Source: Planctomycetota bacterium
GTDB taxonomy: Bacteria > Planctomycetota > JACOTG01 > JAJDCM01
Direction of reading: 5' to 3'
DNA: 64,000 nt
Assembly (NCBI GenBank): GCA_029260825.1
Contig: JAJDCM010000322.1
Coordinates: 1 to 64,000, forward strand
Part shown: positions 38,375-47,733 of the stretch, piece after piece
Numbering within the stretch: position 1 is the first letter of the stretch
Layout: each line of letters starts with the position of its first letter
Made by a program: the position numbers and the translations under genes
The notes under the pieces: generated by a model
What the model saw: the letters and a program-made list of their open reading frames with translations, nothing else
What the model was told of the DNA's origin: nothing
Database searches by the model: none

Positions 38375-41300
38375 ATGGCAAAGATCGATCCCGAGCTGCG
38401 TGTTCATAAGGACTGGCTGGGCCTGCTTCAGCCGGTGGGCCTCGTGGTCTCTCCGCCTGCTCTGGTCAAGGCCCAGGCGGTGCCGAGCGAGAACGTGGCC
38501 GAGCTCCAGCAGCAGCTCGTTTCGGTAGTGGAGATCCCGCCCGAGTCGCCCTTGGGCAGCGACGACGAGCCCTCTATCTGCGACCTTCCGGCCTTCCTGC
38601 GGACCGTGCTCGGTTGGTCCGCCGACGATATCGCCGGCGAACCGGGCGGCCCGCCCATGCCCGACCGACTCGAGCTGGTGCTGCCCGACTATGACGAGAC
38701 TGTGCGCCCCACCCATGCCGTGGTGGACAGCATGGGCGACGGAGAGCCACTGATGCTCGTCCAGGTGCTTTCCCCGGGCACCCCGCTCGATGAGGTGCGC
38801 GACGATGTCGCTCGCATCGGTTGGTCGGCGCCCCCCCAGGCCAAGCTCGAGCGCCTGATGCGCGAGGTGAAAGTACCGGCGGGCCTGCTCTGCAACGGCA
38901 ACGCCCTCCGCTTAGTCTACGCACCCAGCGGCGAATCCTCAGGGCACCTGACTTTCCCCGTCGCCGCCATGTGCGAGGTGAGCGGGCGGCCCATCCTTGC
39001 CGCCCTTCACATGCTGCTCTCGGAGCACCGGGTCTTCTCCGCCGCGAACGGCCGTCGGCTGCTCGACGTGCTCTCCGAGAGCCGAAAGTACCAGGCCGAG
39101 GTTTCCAACGCCCTCTCCGATCAGGTCCTGGGCGCGCTGTGGGAGCTCCTGCGAGGTTTCCAAGCCTCCGACACCGAGGATGGCCCACACATCTTCGATC
39201 AGACCGCCCGGGAAGATCCCGAGCACGTATACGGCGGACAGCTCACGCTGCTCATGCGCCTCATCTTCGTGCTCTACGCTGAGGACGAGGGACTGATGCC
39301 CGAGGGCGACGTCTATGCCAACAATTACTCGGTCTCGGGCCTCTACGACCGCTTGCGCTCGGACGCCGGCTGCTACCCCGACACGATGGACCAGAGGTAT
39401 GGGGCATACGCCTGGCTGCTTTCGCTTTTCCGCCTGATCTTCGACGGTGGCGGACATGGTGGGCTACGGTTACCGACCCGTCATGGTCAGCTCTTCAATC
39501 CCGACGAGTTTCCCTTCCTCGAAGGGCGGCCGCGTGGCGTTGGCCGGGTGATGAACGAGAAGTTCGAGGCTCCGCGGGTTTCGGACGGCTGCATCTACCG
39601 GGTGATCGAAGCCCTGCTGATCCTCGACGGCGAACGTCTCTCTTACCGGGCGCTGGATGTGGAGCAAGTGGGCTCGGTCTACGAGGCGATGATGGGCTAC
39701 GAGGTCGAGCGAGCTTTCGGATGCTGCATCGCCGTACGGCCTAAGCACGTGGTCGTTGACGTAAACGCATTGCTCGAGGTTGATGGAACCAAGCGCAAGA
39801 AACGGCTCAAAGACAAGGCGGACAGCGATCTCACGGGGGCTTCCGCCGCGGCCCTTAAGGCGGCGACCACGGTCGATGACGTGGTTGCGGCCCTAGGGCG
39901 ACGGGTCTCGCCCCGCTCCCTGGACGCAGCCGGCACGCCACGGTTGATGACCCCGGGTGCCCTCTATCTCCAGCCCGGAGAGGAGCGCCGGCGTACCGGC
40001 TCCCATTACACCCCACGGGAGCTGACCGAGCCTATCGTGTGTACCACCCTCCGGCCGGTGTTGGAGGCCCTGGGCGAGCGGCCCACGCCCGAGCAGATCC
40101 TTGACCTCAAGGTCTGCGACCCGGCCATGGGCTCCGGCGCCTTCCTGGTGGAGACTTGCCGACAGCTCGCCGAGCGCCTGGTGACCGCGTGGGAGGTCCA
40201 CGATGTCACGCCCAAGATCGACGCTGACGAGGAGCCCATCCTCCACGCCCGGCGGCTGGTGGCCCAGCGGTGCCTCTACGGCGTCGACAAGAACCCCTTC
40301 GCCGTGAATCTCGCGAAGCTCTCCATCTGGCTGGTGACCCTGGCCAAGAACCACGCGTTCACCTTCATCGACCACGCGCTCAAGCACGGCGACTCCCTGG
40401 TGGGGCTCACCAAGAAGCAGATCGCAGCCTTCCACTGGAAGACGGACACCGGCCCGGCCATGGACCTCTTCGAACTCAAGCTGAGGCAGGACATCGAGGA
40501 GGCCTTGGGCTGGCGGGACGCCCTTCAAGGGCTCGACGAGGGGGACTACAACCAGAAGAAGGAGGCGTGGTGGGAGGCCGAGAACGCACTCTCCGACGTC
40601 CGGCTCATCGGTGACCTGGCGGTGGCGGCCTTCTTCGGGGCCGACAAGGACAAGGCCCGCGAAGAGCTACGCGGTCAGTACCTCAGCAAGGTGGAGGCGT
40701 GGCGGGCGAACGAGGCCATCCGGCACGACCTGGAGGGCATCGTCGAGGAGCTGCGGGGCGGCGAGAAGCAGGTGCCGCCGATGCACTGGGAGATCGAGTT
40801 CCCCGAGGTGTTCGGGCGGGAGAATCCGGGCTTCGATGCGATGGTGGGGAATCCGCCTTTTCTGGGTGGTAGACGGATATCAACGGTTCATGGGTCGAGC
40901 TATCTTCGTTTGCTCTTAACTATCCATCCTGGGGCCGAGAACCTATGTGATTTGGTCGCACACTTTCTGAGGCGTGCCTATGGGCTCTTACGGGAACGAG
41001 GCACCGTGGGGATGGTCGCGACAAACAGCGTAGCGCAGGGGGATACTCGCACAGGCGGTCTATCACACATTTGCGCCAGACAAACCGGAACAATTTTTGC
41101 GGCAAGACGCCGGTATAAATGGCCAAATGTCTCAGTGGTTGTCAGTGTCGTTCATGTCATTAAGGGCGCCTTCCATGGGCCCCGCTATCTGGATGACACG
41201 GTAGTTCCAGCAATCACCGCGTTCCTATTCCACAAGGGGGGCCATGTTGACCCGGCCCGGTTTGCTGGACGCAACGCACTCTTCTCCTCAGGAAGTCAAA

Positions 41301-42382
41301 TCTATGGTCAAGGATTCCTCTTCGCGGACAATGACAAAAAAGCCAACTCTCTTGCATGCAGGCGCAGGTTACTTTCCGAGTACCCACGAGAAGCTTCACG
41401 GGTACATCCATACATGGGTGGAAGCGAGCTCAACACAAGCCCAACTCAAGCTCCTCACCGATGTGTAATCTACCTGAGTGATGTTTCTACAGAAGATGAA
41501 CTCGATAAGTACCCCGGCCTTGCGCAAATCGTACGCGAGAAGGTGAAACCGGAACGAGATCGCCTACCGCCTGGTGGCAGCAATACACCATTGAAGCGTC
41601 GTTGGTGGGCGTATCAAGCCCACCGACCTGAATTGTATGCGGCGATGGAGAAGCTTGATCGCGTACTCGTTTGCTCAAAGGTGGCTCCATATTTCACTTT
41701 CGCCCTGTTGCCGACAGACATAGTGTTCTCCCAGAAGCTAAATGTTTTCTTACTCAACAGCAGGAATGACTTTGCGATACTTCAGTCGCGACCGCACATA
41801 GTTTGGGCACGTTTCTTCAGTAGCACTTCAATGGAGTTGCCCAACTATGTTCCCTCTGATTGTTTCGAGACTTTCCCCTTCCCTGAGAACTGGCAGACCG
41901 ACCCCACCCTCGAAGCCGCGAGCAAGATCTACTACGAGTTTCGCGCCGACCTGATGGTCCGAAACGACGAGGGACTCACCAAGACCTACAACCGTTTCCA
42001 CGACCCGGACAACCACGACACGGACATCGTGAAACTCCGCGAACTGCACGCCGACATGGACCGGGCGGTGCTGGACGCCTACGACTGGAACGACATCTCC
42101 ACCGACTGCGAGTTCCTCCTCGACTACGAGATCGACGAGGAGACCTGGGGCACCAAGAAGAAACCATATCGCTACCGATGGCCTGACGCAGTCCATGACG
42201 AGGTCCTGGCTCGCCTGCTTGACTTGAACCAGGAGCGGTACCAGGAAGAAGTCGCCGCCGGGCTGCATGCCGAGATCGGCAAGAAGAATTCAGCAACGAA
42301 GAAGACCAAATCCAAGGCCGCACCCGCGTCCGACGGCACCCTGCCACTTTTCGCCGAAATGAATCGGTCTGAGGACGGGTGA
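38375..42382 (+). CDS. drmMI: DISARM class 1 DNA methyltransferase DrmMI
   Basis: This adenine-N6 methyltransferase of the Eco57I/PglX-like type marks host DNA as self in class 1 DISARM. The start is the ATG at 38375, ten bases after the drmD stop, giving 1335 residues. The SAM-binding motif DPAMGSGAFLVE lies near 582 and the catalytic NPPF near 826 (DAMVGNPPFLGG). Before these is a long N-terminal domain. From about 40,855 to 41,880 (residues about 827-1168, the likely target-recognition part) the DNA becomes clearly AT-richer with rarer codons. GC-rich coding then resumes, which suggests a swapped specificity domain. Confidence 0.9.
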   Translation: MAKIDPELRVHKDWLGLLQPVGLVVSPPALVKAQAVPSENVAELQQQLVSVVEIPPESPLGSDDEPSICDLPAFLRTVLGWSADDIAGEPGGPPMPDRLELVLPDYDETVRPTHAVVDSMGDGEPLMLVQVLSPGTPLDEVRDDVARIGWSAPPQAKLERLMREVKVPAGLLCNGNALRLVYAPSGESSGHLTFPVAAMCEVSGRPILAALHMLLSEHRVFSAANGRRLLDVLSESRKYQAEVSNALSDQVLGALWELLRGFQASDTEDGPHIFDQTAREDPEHVYGGQLTLLMRLIFVLYAEDEGLMPEGDVYANNYSVSGLYDRLRSDAGCYPDTMDQRYGAYAWLLSLFRLIFDGGGHGGLRLPTRHGQLFNPDEFPFLEGRPRGVGRVMNEKFEAPRVSDGCIYRVIEALLILDGERLSYRALDVEQVGSVYEAMMGYEVERAFGCCIAVRPKHVVVDVNALLEVDGTKRKKRLKDKADSDLTGASAAALKAATTVDDVVAALGRRVSPRSLDAAGTPRLMTPGALYLQPGEERRRTGSHYTPRELTEPIVCTTLRPVLEALGERPTPEQILDLKVCDPAMGSGAFLVETCRQLAERLVTAWEVHDVTPKIDADEEPILHARRLVAQRCLYGVDKNPFAVNLAKLSIWLVTLAKNHAFTFIDHALKHGDSLVGLTKKQIAAFHWKTDTGPAMDLFELKLRQDIEEALGWRDALQGLDEGDYNQKKEAWWEAENALSDVRLIGDLAVAAFFGADKDKAREELRGQYLSKVEAWRANEAIRHDLEGIVEELRGGEKQVPPMHWEIEFPEVFGRENPGFDAMVGNPPFLGGRRISTVHGSSYLRLLLTIHPGAENLCDLVAHFLRRAYGLLRERGTVGMVATNSVAQGDTRTGGLSHICARQTGTIFAARRRYKWPNVSVVVSVVHVIKGAFHGPRYLDDTVVPAITAFLFHKGGHVDPARFAGRNALFSSGSQIYGQGFLFADNDKKANSLACRRRLLSEYPREASRVHPYMGGSELNTSPTQAPHRCVIYLSDVSTEDELDKYPGLAQIVREKVKPERDRLPPGGSNTPLKRRWWAYQAHRPELYAAMEKLDRVLVCSKVAPYFTFALLPTDIVFSQKLNVFLLNSRNDFAILQSRPHIVWARFFSSTSMELPNYVPSDCFETFPFPENWQTDPTLEAASKIYYEFRADLMVRNDEGLTKTYNRFHDPDNHDTDIVKLRELHADMDRAVLDAYDWNDISTDCEFLLDYEIDEETWGTKKKPYRYRWPDAVHDEVLARLLDLNQERYQEEVAAGLHAEIGKKNSATKKTKSKAAPASDGTLPLFAEMNRSEDG

Positions 42383-42400
42383 TGTGCAGGAGGTGATGCC

Positions 42401-45400
42401 ATGAACGACGTTGCTGCAGTCCGCAGCCGCATTCTCGACGCCCTGCAGCTTGACCTCGTAGGCCCCCGCCATGGCGAGCCGGGTCACGAGGCCTACGCCG
42501 AGGAGATCCTGCCCGTCGCCCCGTCCAAGTGGTATTTGGCGGGCTTTCTCGTGCCCTACGAGGCGCCCGCCGAGCAGCGGTCCGACGACGACGGCGACGA
42601 TTCCCTGGACCAAGTAGAACGGCCGGTGGATGGCGACGACGACAACGCCCCCGAGTCCACCTCGGCCCGCAAAGCATTCTTCCCCTCGTCCATGGGTCTC
42701 TCGGTGCTGGTGCCCCGCGATACCGATCGGCTCCAGGTGCGAATCTCCTGGGCCGACTACGCCCCAGTGGTCGACGACGGTGATGAGAAGGGCGACGGCG
42801 ATTCCGTCGGTGAGCCGGTTACGGAAGAGCTCGCCGTCGAGCAGATCGAGGGCGAGGACAGCGAGGCCGGGGGTGACCCGGAGCGCCGCAAACGCCCCCG
42901 AGGTTGGCGACGACTTCTCCGCGAAGCGGAAGTCGAGCTCACGCTCCGGGAGGGGGAGCCCGTGCCGACCGAGGTCCCAAGGGGCGAGGGGCTCCGGGTC
43001 GTGGTGTCTGTCCGTCGGGTGGATGACACCGAGCTGGTCCCGACCGGCACCCGCTCGGCCTCAGTCTTCCTCGTCAACCACCGGCGGCCATCGCCGGACA
43101 TGACTCGGGACGCGGCCTATGTGTTCCAGGCCGAGCTGTCGCTAATCGCAATCCAGCCCTTTGTCCCCCGGCCCAACTTACGCGGGCACCAGAGCGACGA
43201 CTGGGACGAGAAGGTGGCCGACCTTCAGTACGCCGACGCCGTAGAGTATGCCGTGGGCCACAACATCTCGGCGGTGGCGCTGACCGGCGAAGGCGGCTGC
43301 CGGGAGGTGCGAACCACCTGGATGCCCACCGCGGACGTGGAAAAGGTCGTTCCGGCGCAGCTTGACGAGGTGGAGCTGGGCATCGAGGCTTTGGCGGGTG
43401 CCGAGTCGGCCGAGGCCGTCCGCGCCATGGTGGGTCCGATGGTCGAGAGCTACGGGGAGTGGATCGAGGGCCAGCTTCACCAGCTCCCGGGAGACCCGAA
43501 GCGAGCCCAGGTGGGCCGGGATCTCATGGCCCGAGCGGGGCGGGCCCGGGACCGCATCCAGACTGGGCTTGACGCCTTGGACCAACCCCATGTACTCGAG
43601 GCGTTCCGGATTGCTAACAAGGCTATCGCCACGGCGATCCGCCAGCGGGACTGCCACGGCACGCCCGAGGCGAACCCCGCCGACATGGGTACGCCCGTCT
43701 GGTATCCATTCCAGCTCGCCTTCCTCCTGACGAATATCGTGGGTGTTGTCGACGGGGAGCACCCGGACCGAAAGGTGGTGGACCTGCTCTTCTTCCCCAC
43801 CGGCGGCGGCAAGACCGAGGCGTACCTGGGCCTGGCGGCCTTCACCATGGTGCTGCGCCGCCTTCGGGACCCGTCCATCCAGTCGGCGGGCCTTTCGGTG
43901 ATCATGCGCTACACCCTGCGCCTCTTGACTCTCGACCAACTCGGTCGCGCGGCGACCCTCATCTGTGCTCTTGAGCTCGAGCGGCAGGACGACGTCCCCA
44001 AGCTAGGCGCATGGCCCTTCGAGATCGGCCTGTGGGTGGGCCAAACGGCGACGCCGAACGTGATGGGCAAGAAGGGTGATAAGAACCGCTACTCAGCTCG
44101 GGCGCGGACCGTCGCCTTCCTCAATGACGACCGCCGCAAGCCCTCACCAATCCCGCTGGAGAACTGCCCCTGGTGCGGGACCAAGTTCCAGAAGGATAGC
44201 TTCACCCTGCTCCCCGACGCCAACGAGCCGACGGATTTGCGGGTGATGTGTGTTAACCGTCGGTGTGCATTCCACGTGCGCCGGCAGGAGCGCGGCTTGC
44301 CCATCCTCGCTGTGGACGATCCCATTTACCGGCGACTCCCTACCTTCATCATCGCTACCGTCGATAAATTCGCGAACTTGCCATGGGTGGGCGAGACCGC
44401 CGGGCTTTTCGGCCGGGTGGAGCGGTACGATTCGGATGGCTTCTATGGTCCGACCCGGGCCGGTGTGGGGCGGGCCCTGGAGCAGCCATTGCCGCCGCCC
44501 GACCTCATCATCCAGGACGAGTTGCACCTGATTTCCGGGCCGCTCGGCACCTTGGTCGGGCTTTACGAGACGGCCATTGACGCCCTGTGCACTAATCCCG
44601 TGGGCGGCGAGGGCGTGCGGCCAAAGATCGTTGCCTCCACGGCGACGGTGCGCCGGGCGGAGCGGCAGATCCGCGGCCTGTTCGGCCGGGCCAATGTGGA
44701 TATCTTTCCGCCACCGGGTCCGGACCGTCGGGACTCTTTCTTCGCGAAGACCGTGAGCTCGTCAGAGCGCAATCCACGCACCTACGTGGGCATTGCCGCA
44801 CAGGGCCGGAACCTGAAAGTGGTGCTTTTACGGACTTACCTCGCGCTGCTTTCAGCGGGACAGAAGGTCTGGCAGGAATCCGGCGGGGTCCGAAACTCCG
44901 ACAACCCGGCTGACCCCTATATGACGTTGCTCGGCTATTTCAACTCGCTCCGGGAGTTGGGCGGTAGCCGCCGCATCGTCGAGGACGAAGTGCGCTCTCG
45001 GCTCGGGGACTATGGCCTTCGCCGTCGTCGCAAGGACATGGAGCAGTTACTCTTCGCCAACCGCAAGAATTTCGCGGAGCCTCGGGAGCTCACTAGCCGG
45101 GTAAGCACGAACGAGGTTGCCGACACGAAGCGGCGACTCGCACTCGCCTTCCAGGATAAGGAGCGCGTGGACGTGGCACTGGCCACCAACATGATCTCCG
45201 TGGGCCTCGACATCACGCGCCTGGGGCTCATGGTGGTTTTGGGCCAGCCCAAGACAGCCGCGGAGTATATCCAGGCCACTAGCCGAGTGGGCCGTGACGA
45301 CAAGCGGCCGGGGTTGGTGGTGACCCTGCTCAACGTTCACCGCCCCCGGGACCGGTCCCACTACGAGCGGTTCGAAGCCTGGCACGAGAGCTTCTACCGG

Positions 45401-45889
45401 GCCATCGAGGCCACCAGCGTCACCCCGTTCTCGCCTCGGGCGATCGATCGTGGAATCGCAGGGATCACGGTTGCGCTTGCTCGTCTGGGGCACCCAGGGC
45501 TCACTGCCCCGCGCCATGCGGCGGCCATAACCCGGCACCGCAACGAACTGGACTTCGTGCTTGACTCAATCTCAAGGCGGGCGGAGGGCCACGACGGAGG
45601 GCTAACGGGCGAGGAGCAGGAGGAATTGCGTCAGAAACTCCGGGGGCGGGTCCAGGACCTGCTCGACACTTGGGCGAGCATCGCAAGTCGCAAGGGCGAG
45701 CTACAATACCAGCGAGAAGTAGGGGTGGCGCCGCCCCTACTCTTCGACCCGCTGGACCCCGATTTGGAACGGCAGCCCAGGGAAGCACGCAAGTTCACGG
45801 CGCACCGCAGTCTGCGGGACGTGGAGCCCACGGTTAACCTGTGGCTGTGCAACCCCGACGGCTTCGAGATCGAGGGGGAGCGGCTATGA
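42401..45889 (+). CDS. drmA: DISARM helicase-like protein DrmA
   Basis: DrmA is a DISARM core component, a DNA-binding helicase-like ATPase of 1162 residues. AGGAGGTG stands before the ATG, one of the strongest ribosome sites in the window. Walker A is FFPTGGGKTEAY (T467-T472), then ATVDKFANLPW, a DEAD-like box IIQDELHLISGPLG (about 706) and STATVRRAERQIRGLF. Motif VI is QATSRVGRDDKRPG. A zinc site is suggested by CPWCGTKF and CVNRRCAF. An acidic stretch lies near residues 60-160. Its stop overlaps drmB (ATGA). Confidence 0.93.
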   Translation: MNDVAAVRSRILDALQLDLVGPRHGEPGHEAYAEEILPVAPSKWYLAGFLVPYEAPAEQRSDDDGDDSLDQVERPVDGDDDNAPESTSARKAFFPSSMGLSVLVPRDTDRLQVRISWADYAPVVDDGDEKGDGDSVGEPVTEELAVEQIEGEDSEAGGDPERRKRPRGWRRLLREAEVELTLREGEPVPTEVPRGEGLRVVVSVRRVDDTELVPTGTRSASVFLVNHRRPSPDMTRDAAYVFQAELSLIAIQPFVPRPNLRGHQSDDWDEKVADLQYADAVEYAVGHNISAVALTGEGGCREVRTTWMPTADVEKVVPAQLDEVELGIEALAGAESAEAVRAMVGPMVESYGEWIEGQLHQLPGDPKRAQVGRDLMARAGRARDRIQTGLDALDQPHVLEAFRIANKAIATAIRQRDCHGTPEANPADMGTPVWYPFQLAFLLTNIVGVVDGEHPDRKVVDLLFFPTGGGKTEAYLGLAAFTMVLRRLRDPSIQSAGLSVIMRYTLRLLTLDQLGRAATLICALELERQDDVPKLGAWPFEIGLWVGQTATPNVMGKKGDKNRYSARARTVAFLNDDRRKPSPIPLENCPWCGTKFQKDSFTLLPDANEPTDLRVMCVNRRCAFHVRRQERGLPILAVDDPIYRRLPTFIIATVDKFANLPWVGETAGLFGRVERYDSDGFYGPTRAGVGRALEQPLPPPDLIIQDELHLISGPLGTLVGLYETAIDALCTNPVGGEGVRPKIVASTATVRRAERQIRGLFGRANVDIFPPPGPDRRDSFFAKTVSSSERNPRTYVGIAAQGRNLKVVLLRTYLALLSAGQKVWQESGGVRNSDNPADPYMTLLGYFNSLRELGGSRRIVEDEVRSRLGDYGLRRRRKDMEQLLFANRKNFAEPRELTSRVSTNEVADTKRRLALAFQDKERVDVALATNMISVGLDITRLGLMVVLGQPKTAAEYIQATSRVGRDDKRPGLVVTLLNVHRPRDRSHYERFEAWHESFYRAIEATSVTPFSPRAIDRGIAGITVALARLGHPGLTAPRHAAAITRHRNELDFVLDSISRRAEGHDGGLTGEEQEELRQKLRGRVQDLLDTWASIASRKGELQYQREVGVAPPLLFDPLDPDLERQPREARKFTAHRSLRDVEPTVNLWLCNPDGFEIEGERL

Positions 45890-47733
45890 ATAGACGGAAC
45901 CAGGCCAAGAACATCCCTCCCACGGGCGAGTTGCGTCAGAGCCAGCTCCTCACGACCTTCGGCCCGGGGTCCATGGTCGACCTACCCAACCAAGCGGTCT
46001 TGATCGGGGGGCTGGATCACTGGCAGTTCGCCGAGCGAAAGCGGGTATTTGAGGATCGCCTCGAGGGCTATCTTCGCGAGCTTCTGTCCCTCGACGAGCT
46101 GACCCTCTACGAGCCGCCGGTCGACAACGGCGATCCGATGGCGCCACGGTCAGGCATTACGGCCTTCCTCTTCCCGGCGTGGTTCCTGGCGCAGGTAGAC
46201 GAGACCTACGAAGCCCCTGGCGGACGCGTGTACCGGACCCGACCGCTTGTCCCCTGGGACAGGCTGGTGAGGGGCGGCTACCTGAACCGGGACCGCAAGG
46301 TCGTCCCGGTAGTGCCGGTTCGCTTCGTTCAGGCCTGCGTGAAAGGGCACATCAGCGACATCGACTGGTACGCCTTCGTCCGTGAGACCTTTGACCATGA
46401 TCGGGCCGGACAGCTGTGGCTGGACGAAGGCGGCGCCGGTAATGATTTCGCCGAGATCTATCTCCGAGACGAGCGGAATAGCAACCATCGCAGGCCGTTG
46501 GGCCACGCTACTGTCCCCGGCGCTAAGGTGCTGGGAAACTGCTCCGGCCGGATGCCTTGGCTCGGACCTCGGCACTGGGACAAGTGTGAGGAGCCGAACC
46601 GCTTGCTCACCCGCTCGGCGTCGAACGCCTACTTCTCGCAGACCGTGAACGTGATCGCCATCCCCGACACCGACGCTGCCCTGAAGGGTGCCGTCGACGA
46701 GGTGTTCGATGACTTCCTGCAATATTCCGAGAGCTGCGAGGACGTGACTCGGGAGCGCCGAAAGCAGCGGGTGATGAACGCCCTCGAGGGGCACAGTAGT
46801 GAGGCGGTCTGGGCGGACATTCAGCGTCGGAAGGGGGGCGTCCCGGCAGAGAGCCGCAGCATCAAGCAAGCGGAGATCGAGACTTTGATGGCCTCTCCCG
46901 ACACCGTGGGAGAGGATGTTCCTGGGGGCGACTTCTACGCCCGGGCGAGATCGCTGACGGGGCTGCCCGCCCCGTTCCAGGGCCGCCTCGACCGGGTGGT
47001 TCTGGTGCACCGGCTTCGCGAGGTGATGGCCCAGGTGGGCTTCACTCGTTTCGAGCCGGTCATGCCCGACATCGACGGTGAGCTCGACCTCCATGTGGAG
47101 CCGGCCCCCCTCGCCCGGGAGACGACCTGGTTGCCGGCCATCGAGAACAGGGGCGAAGGCGTGTTTCTCTCTTTCTCCCGGGCCGCCATCGAGAGTTGGA
47201 TGTCCCGGCCCGGGGTGCGGGCTCGCTCGGCGCAGTTGGTGGCAGGTTTCGAGTCCTGGGTGGAGCGGAAGGGGGCCGACAACGCGACATTTCCTGGGGT
47301 TCCCTACCTGATGCTACACAGCCTCTCGCACCTCCTGATCACCGCGGTCGCCCTTGAATGTGGATACTCGGCGAGCGCCATTCGCGAGCGGGTCTACGCC
47401 GGAGAGTACGGCTTCGGGATCCTGCTCTACACCGGATCGGCCGGGTCTGAGGGCACTCTCGGCGGCCTGGTAGAGGTTGGGCGAGATATAGAGAGCCACC
47501 TCCGTCGTGCCCTGGAGCTTGGTCGCCTGTGCTCTAACGACCCGGTCTGTGCCCAGCACGACTCCCCGAACCCCCACGAGGAGCGTTTCCTTCACGGGTC
47601 CGCGTGCCACGGCTGCTTGCTCATCGCCGAGACGAGCTGTGAGCGTTGCAACGAATTTCTGGACCGGGCGCTGGTGGTCCCCACTGTGTCGATACGGGAC
47701 TCGGCTTTCTTCGGGGGGGAGGGCTGCGGATGA
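45886..47733 (+). CDS. drmB: DISARM protein DrmB (DUF1998)
   Basis: The core partner of DrmA, with 615 residues from the ATG at 45886 inside the drmA stop (ATGA). The C-terminal DUF1998 region has YLMLHSLSHLLITAVALECG, YGFGILLYTGSAGSEGTLGG and a cysteine-rich end (CSNDPVC, SACHGCLLIAETSCERC) that probably binds zinc. DrmA and DrmB form a complex; that is family knowledge. The gene overlaps drmC in the same ATGA manner. Confidence 0.93.
   Translation: MNRRNQAKNIPPTGELRQSQLLTTFGPGSMVDLPNQAVLIGGLDHWQFAERKRVFEDRLEGYLRELLSLDELTLYEPPVDNGDPMAPRSGITAFLFPAWFLAQVDETYEAPGGRVYRTRPLVPWDRLVRGGYLNRDRKVVPVVPVRFVQACVKGHISDIDWYAFVRETFDHDRAGQLWLDEGGAGNDFAEIYLRDERNSNHRRPLGHATVPGAKVLGNCSGRMPWLGPRHWDKCEEPNRLLTRSASNAYFSQTVNVIAIPDTDAALKGAVDEVFDDFLQYSESCEDVTRERRKQRVMNALEGHSSEAVWADIQRRKGGVPAESRSIKQAEIETLMASPDTVGEDVPGGDFYARARSLTGLPAPFQGRLDRVVLVHRLREVMAQVGFTRFEPVMPDIDGELDLHVEPAPLARETTWLPAIENRGEGVFLSFSRAAIESWMSRPGVRARSAQLVAGFESWVERKGADNATFPGVPYLMLHSLSHLLITAVALECGYSASAIRERVYAGEYGFGILLYTGSAGSEGTLGGLVEVGRDIESHLRRALELGRLCSNDPVCAQHDSPNPHEERFLHGSACHGCLLIAETSCERCNEFLDRALVVPTVSIRDSAFFGGEGCG

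Noticed and set aside
38574-39188. 204-aa arginine-rich ORF
   Set aside because: Arginine- and glycine-rich product typical of an out-of-frame reading of GC-rich drmMI.
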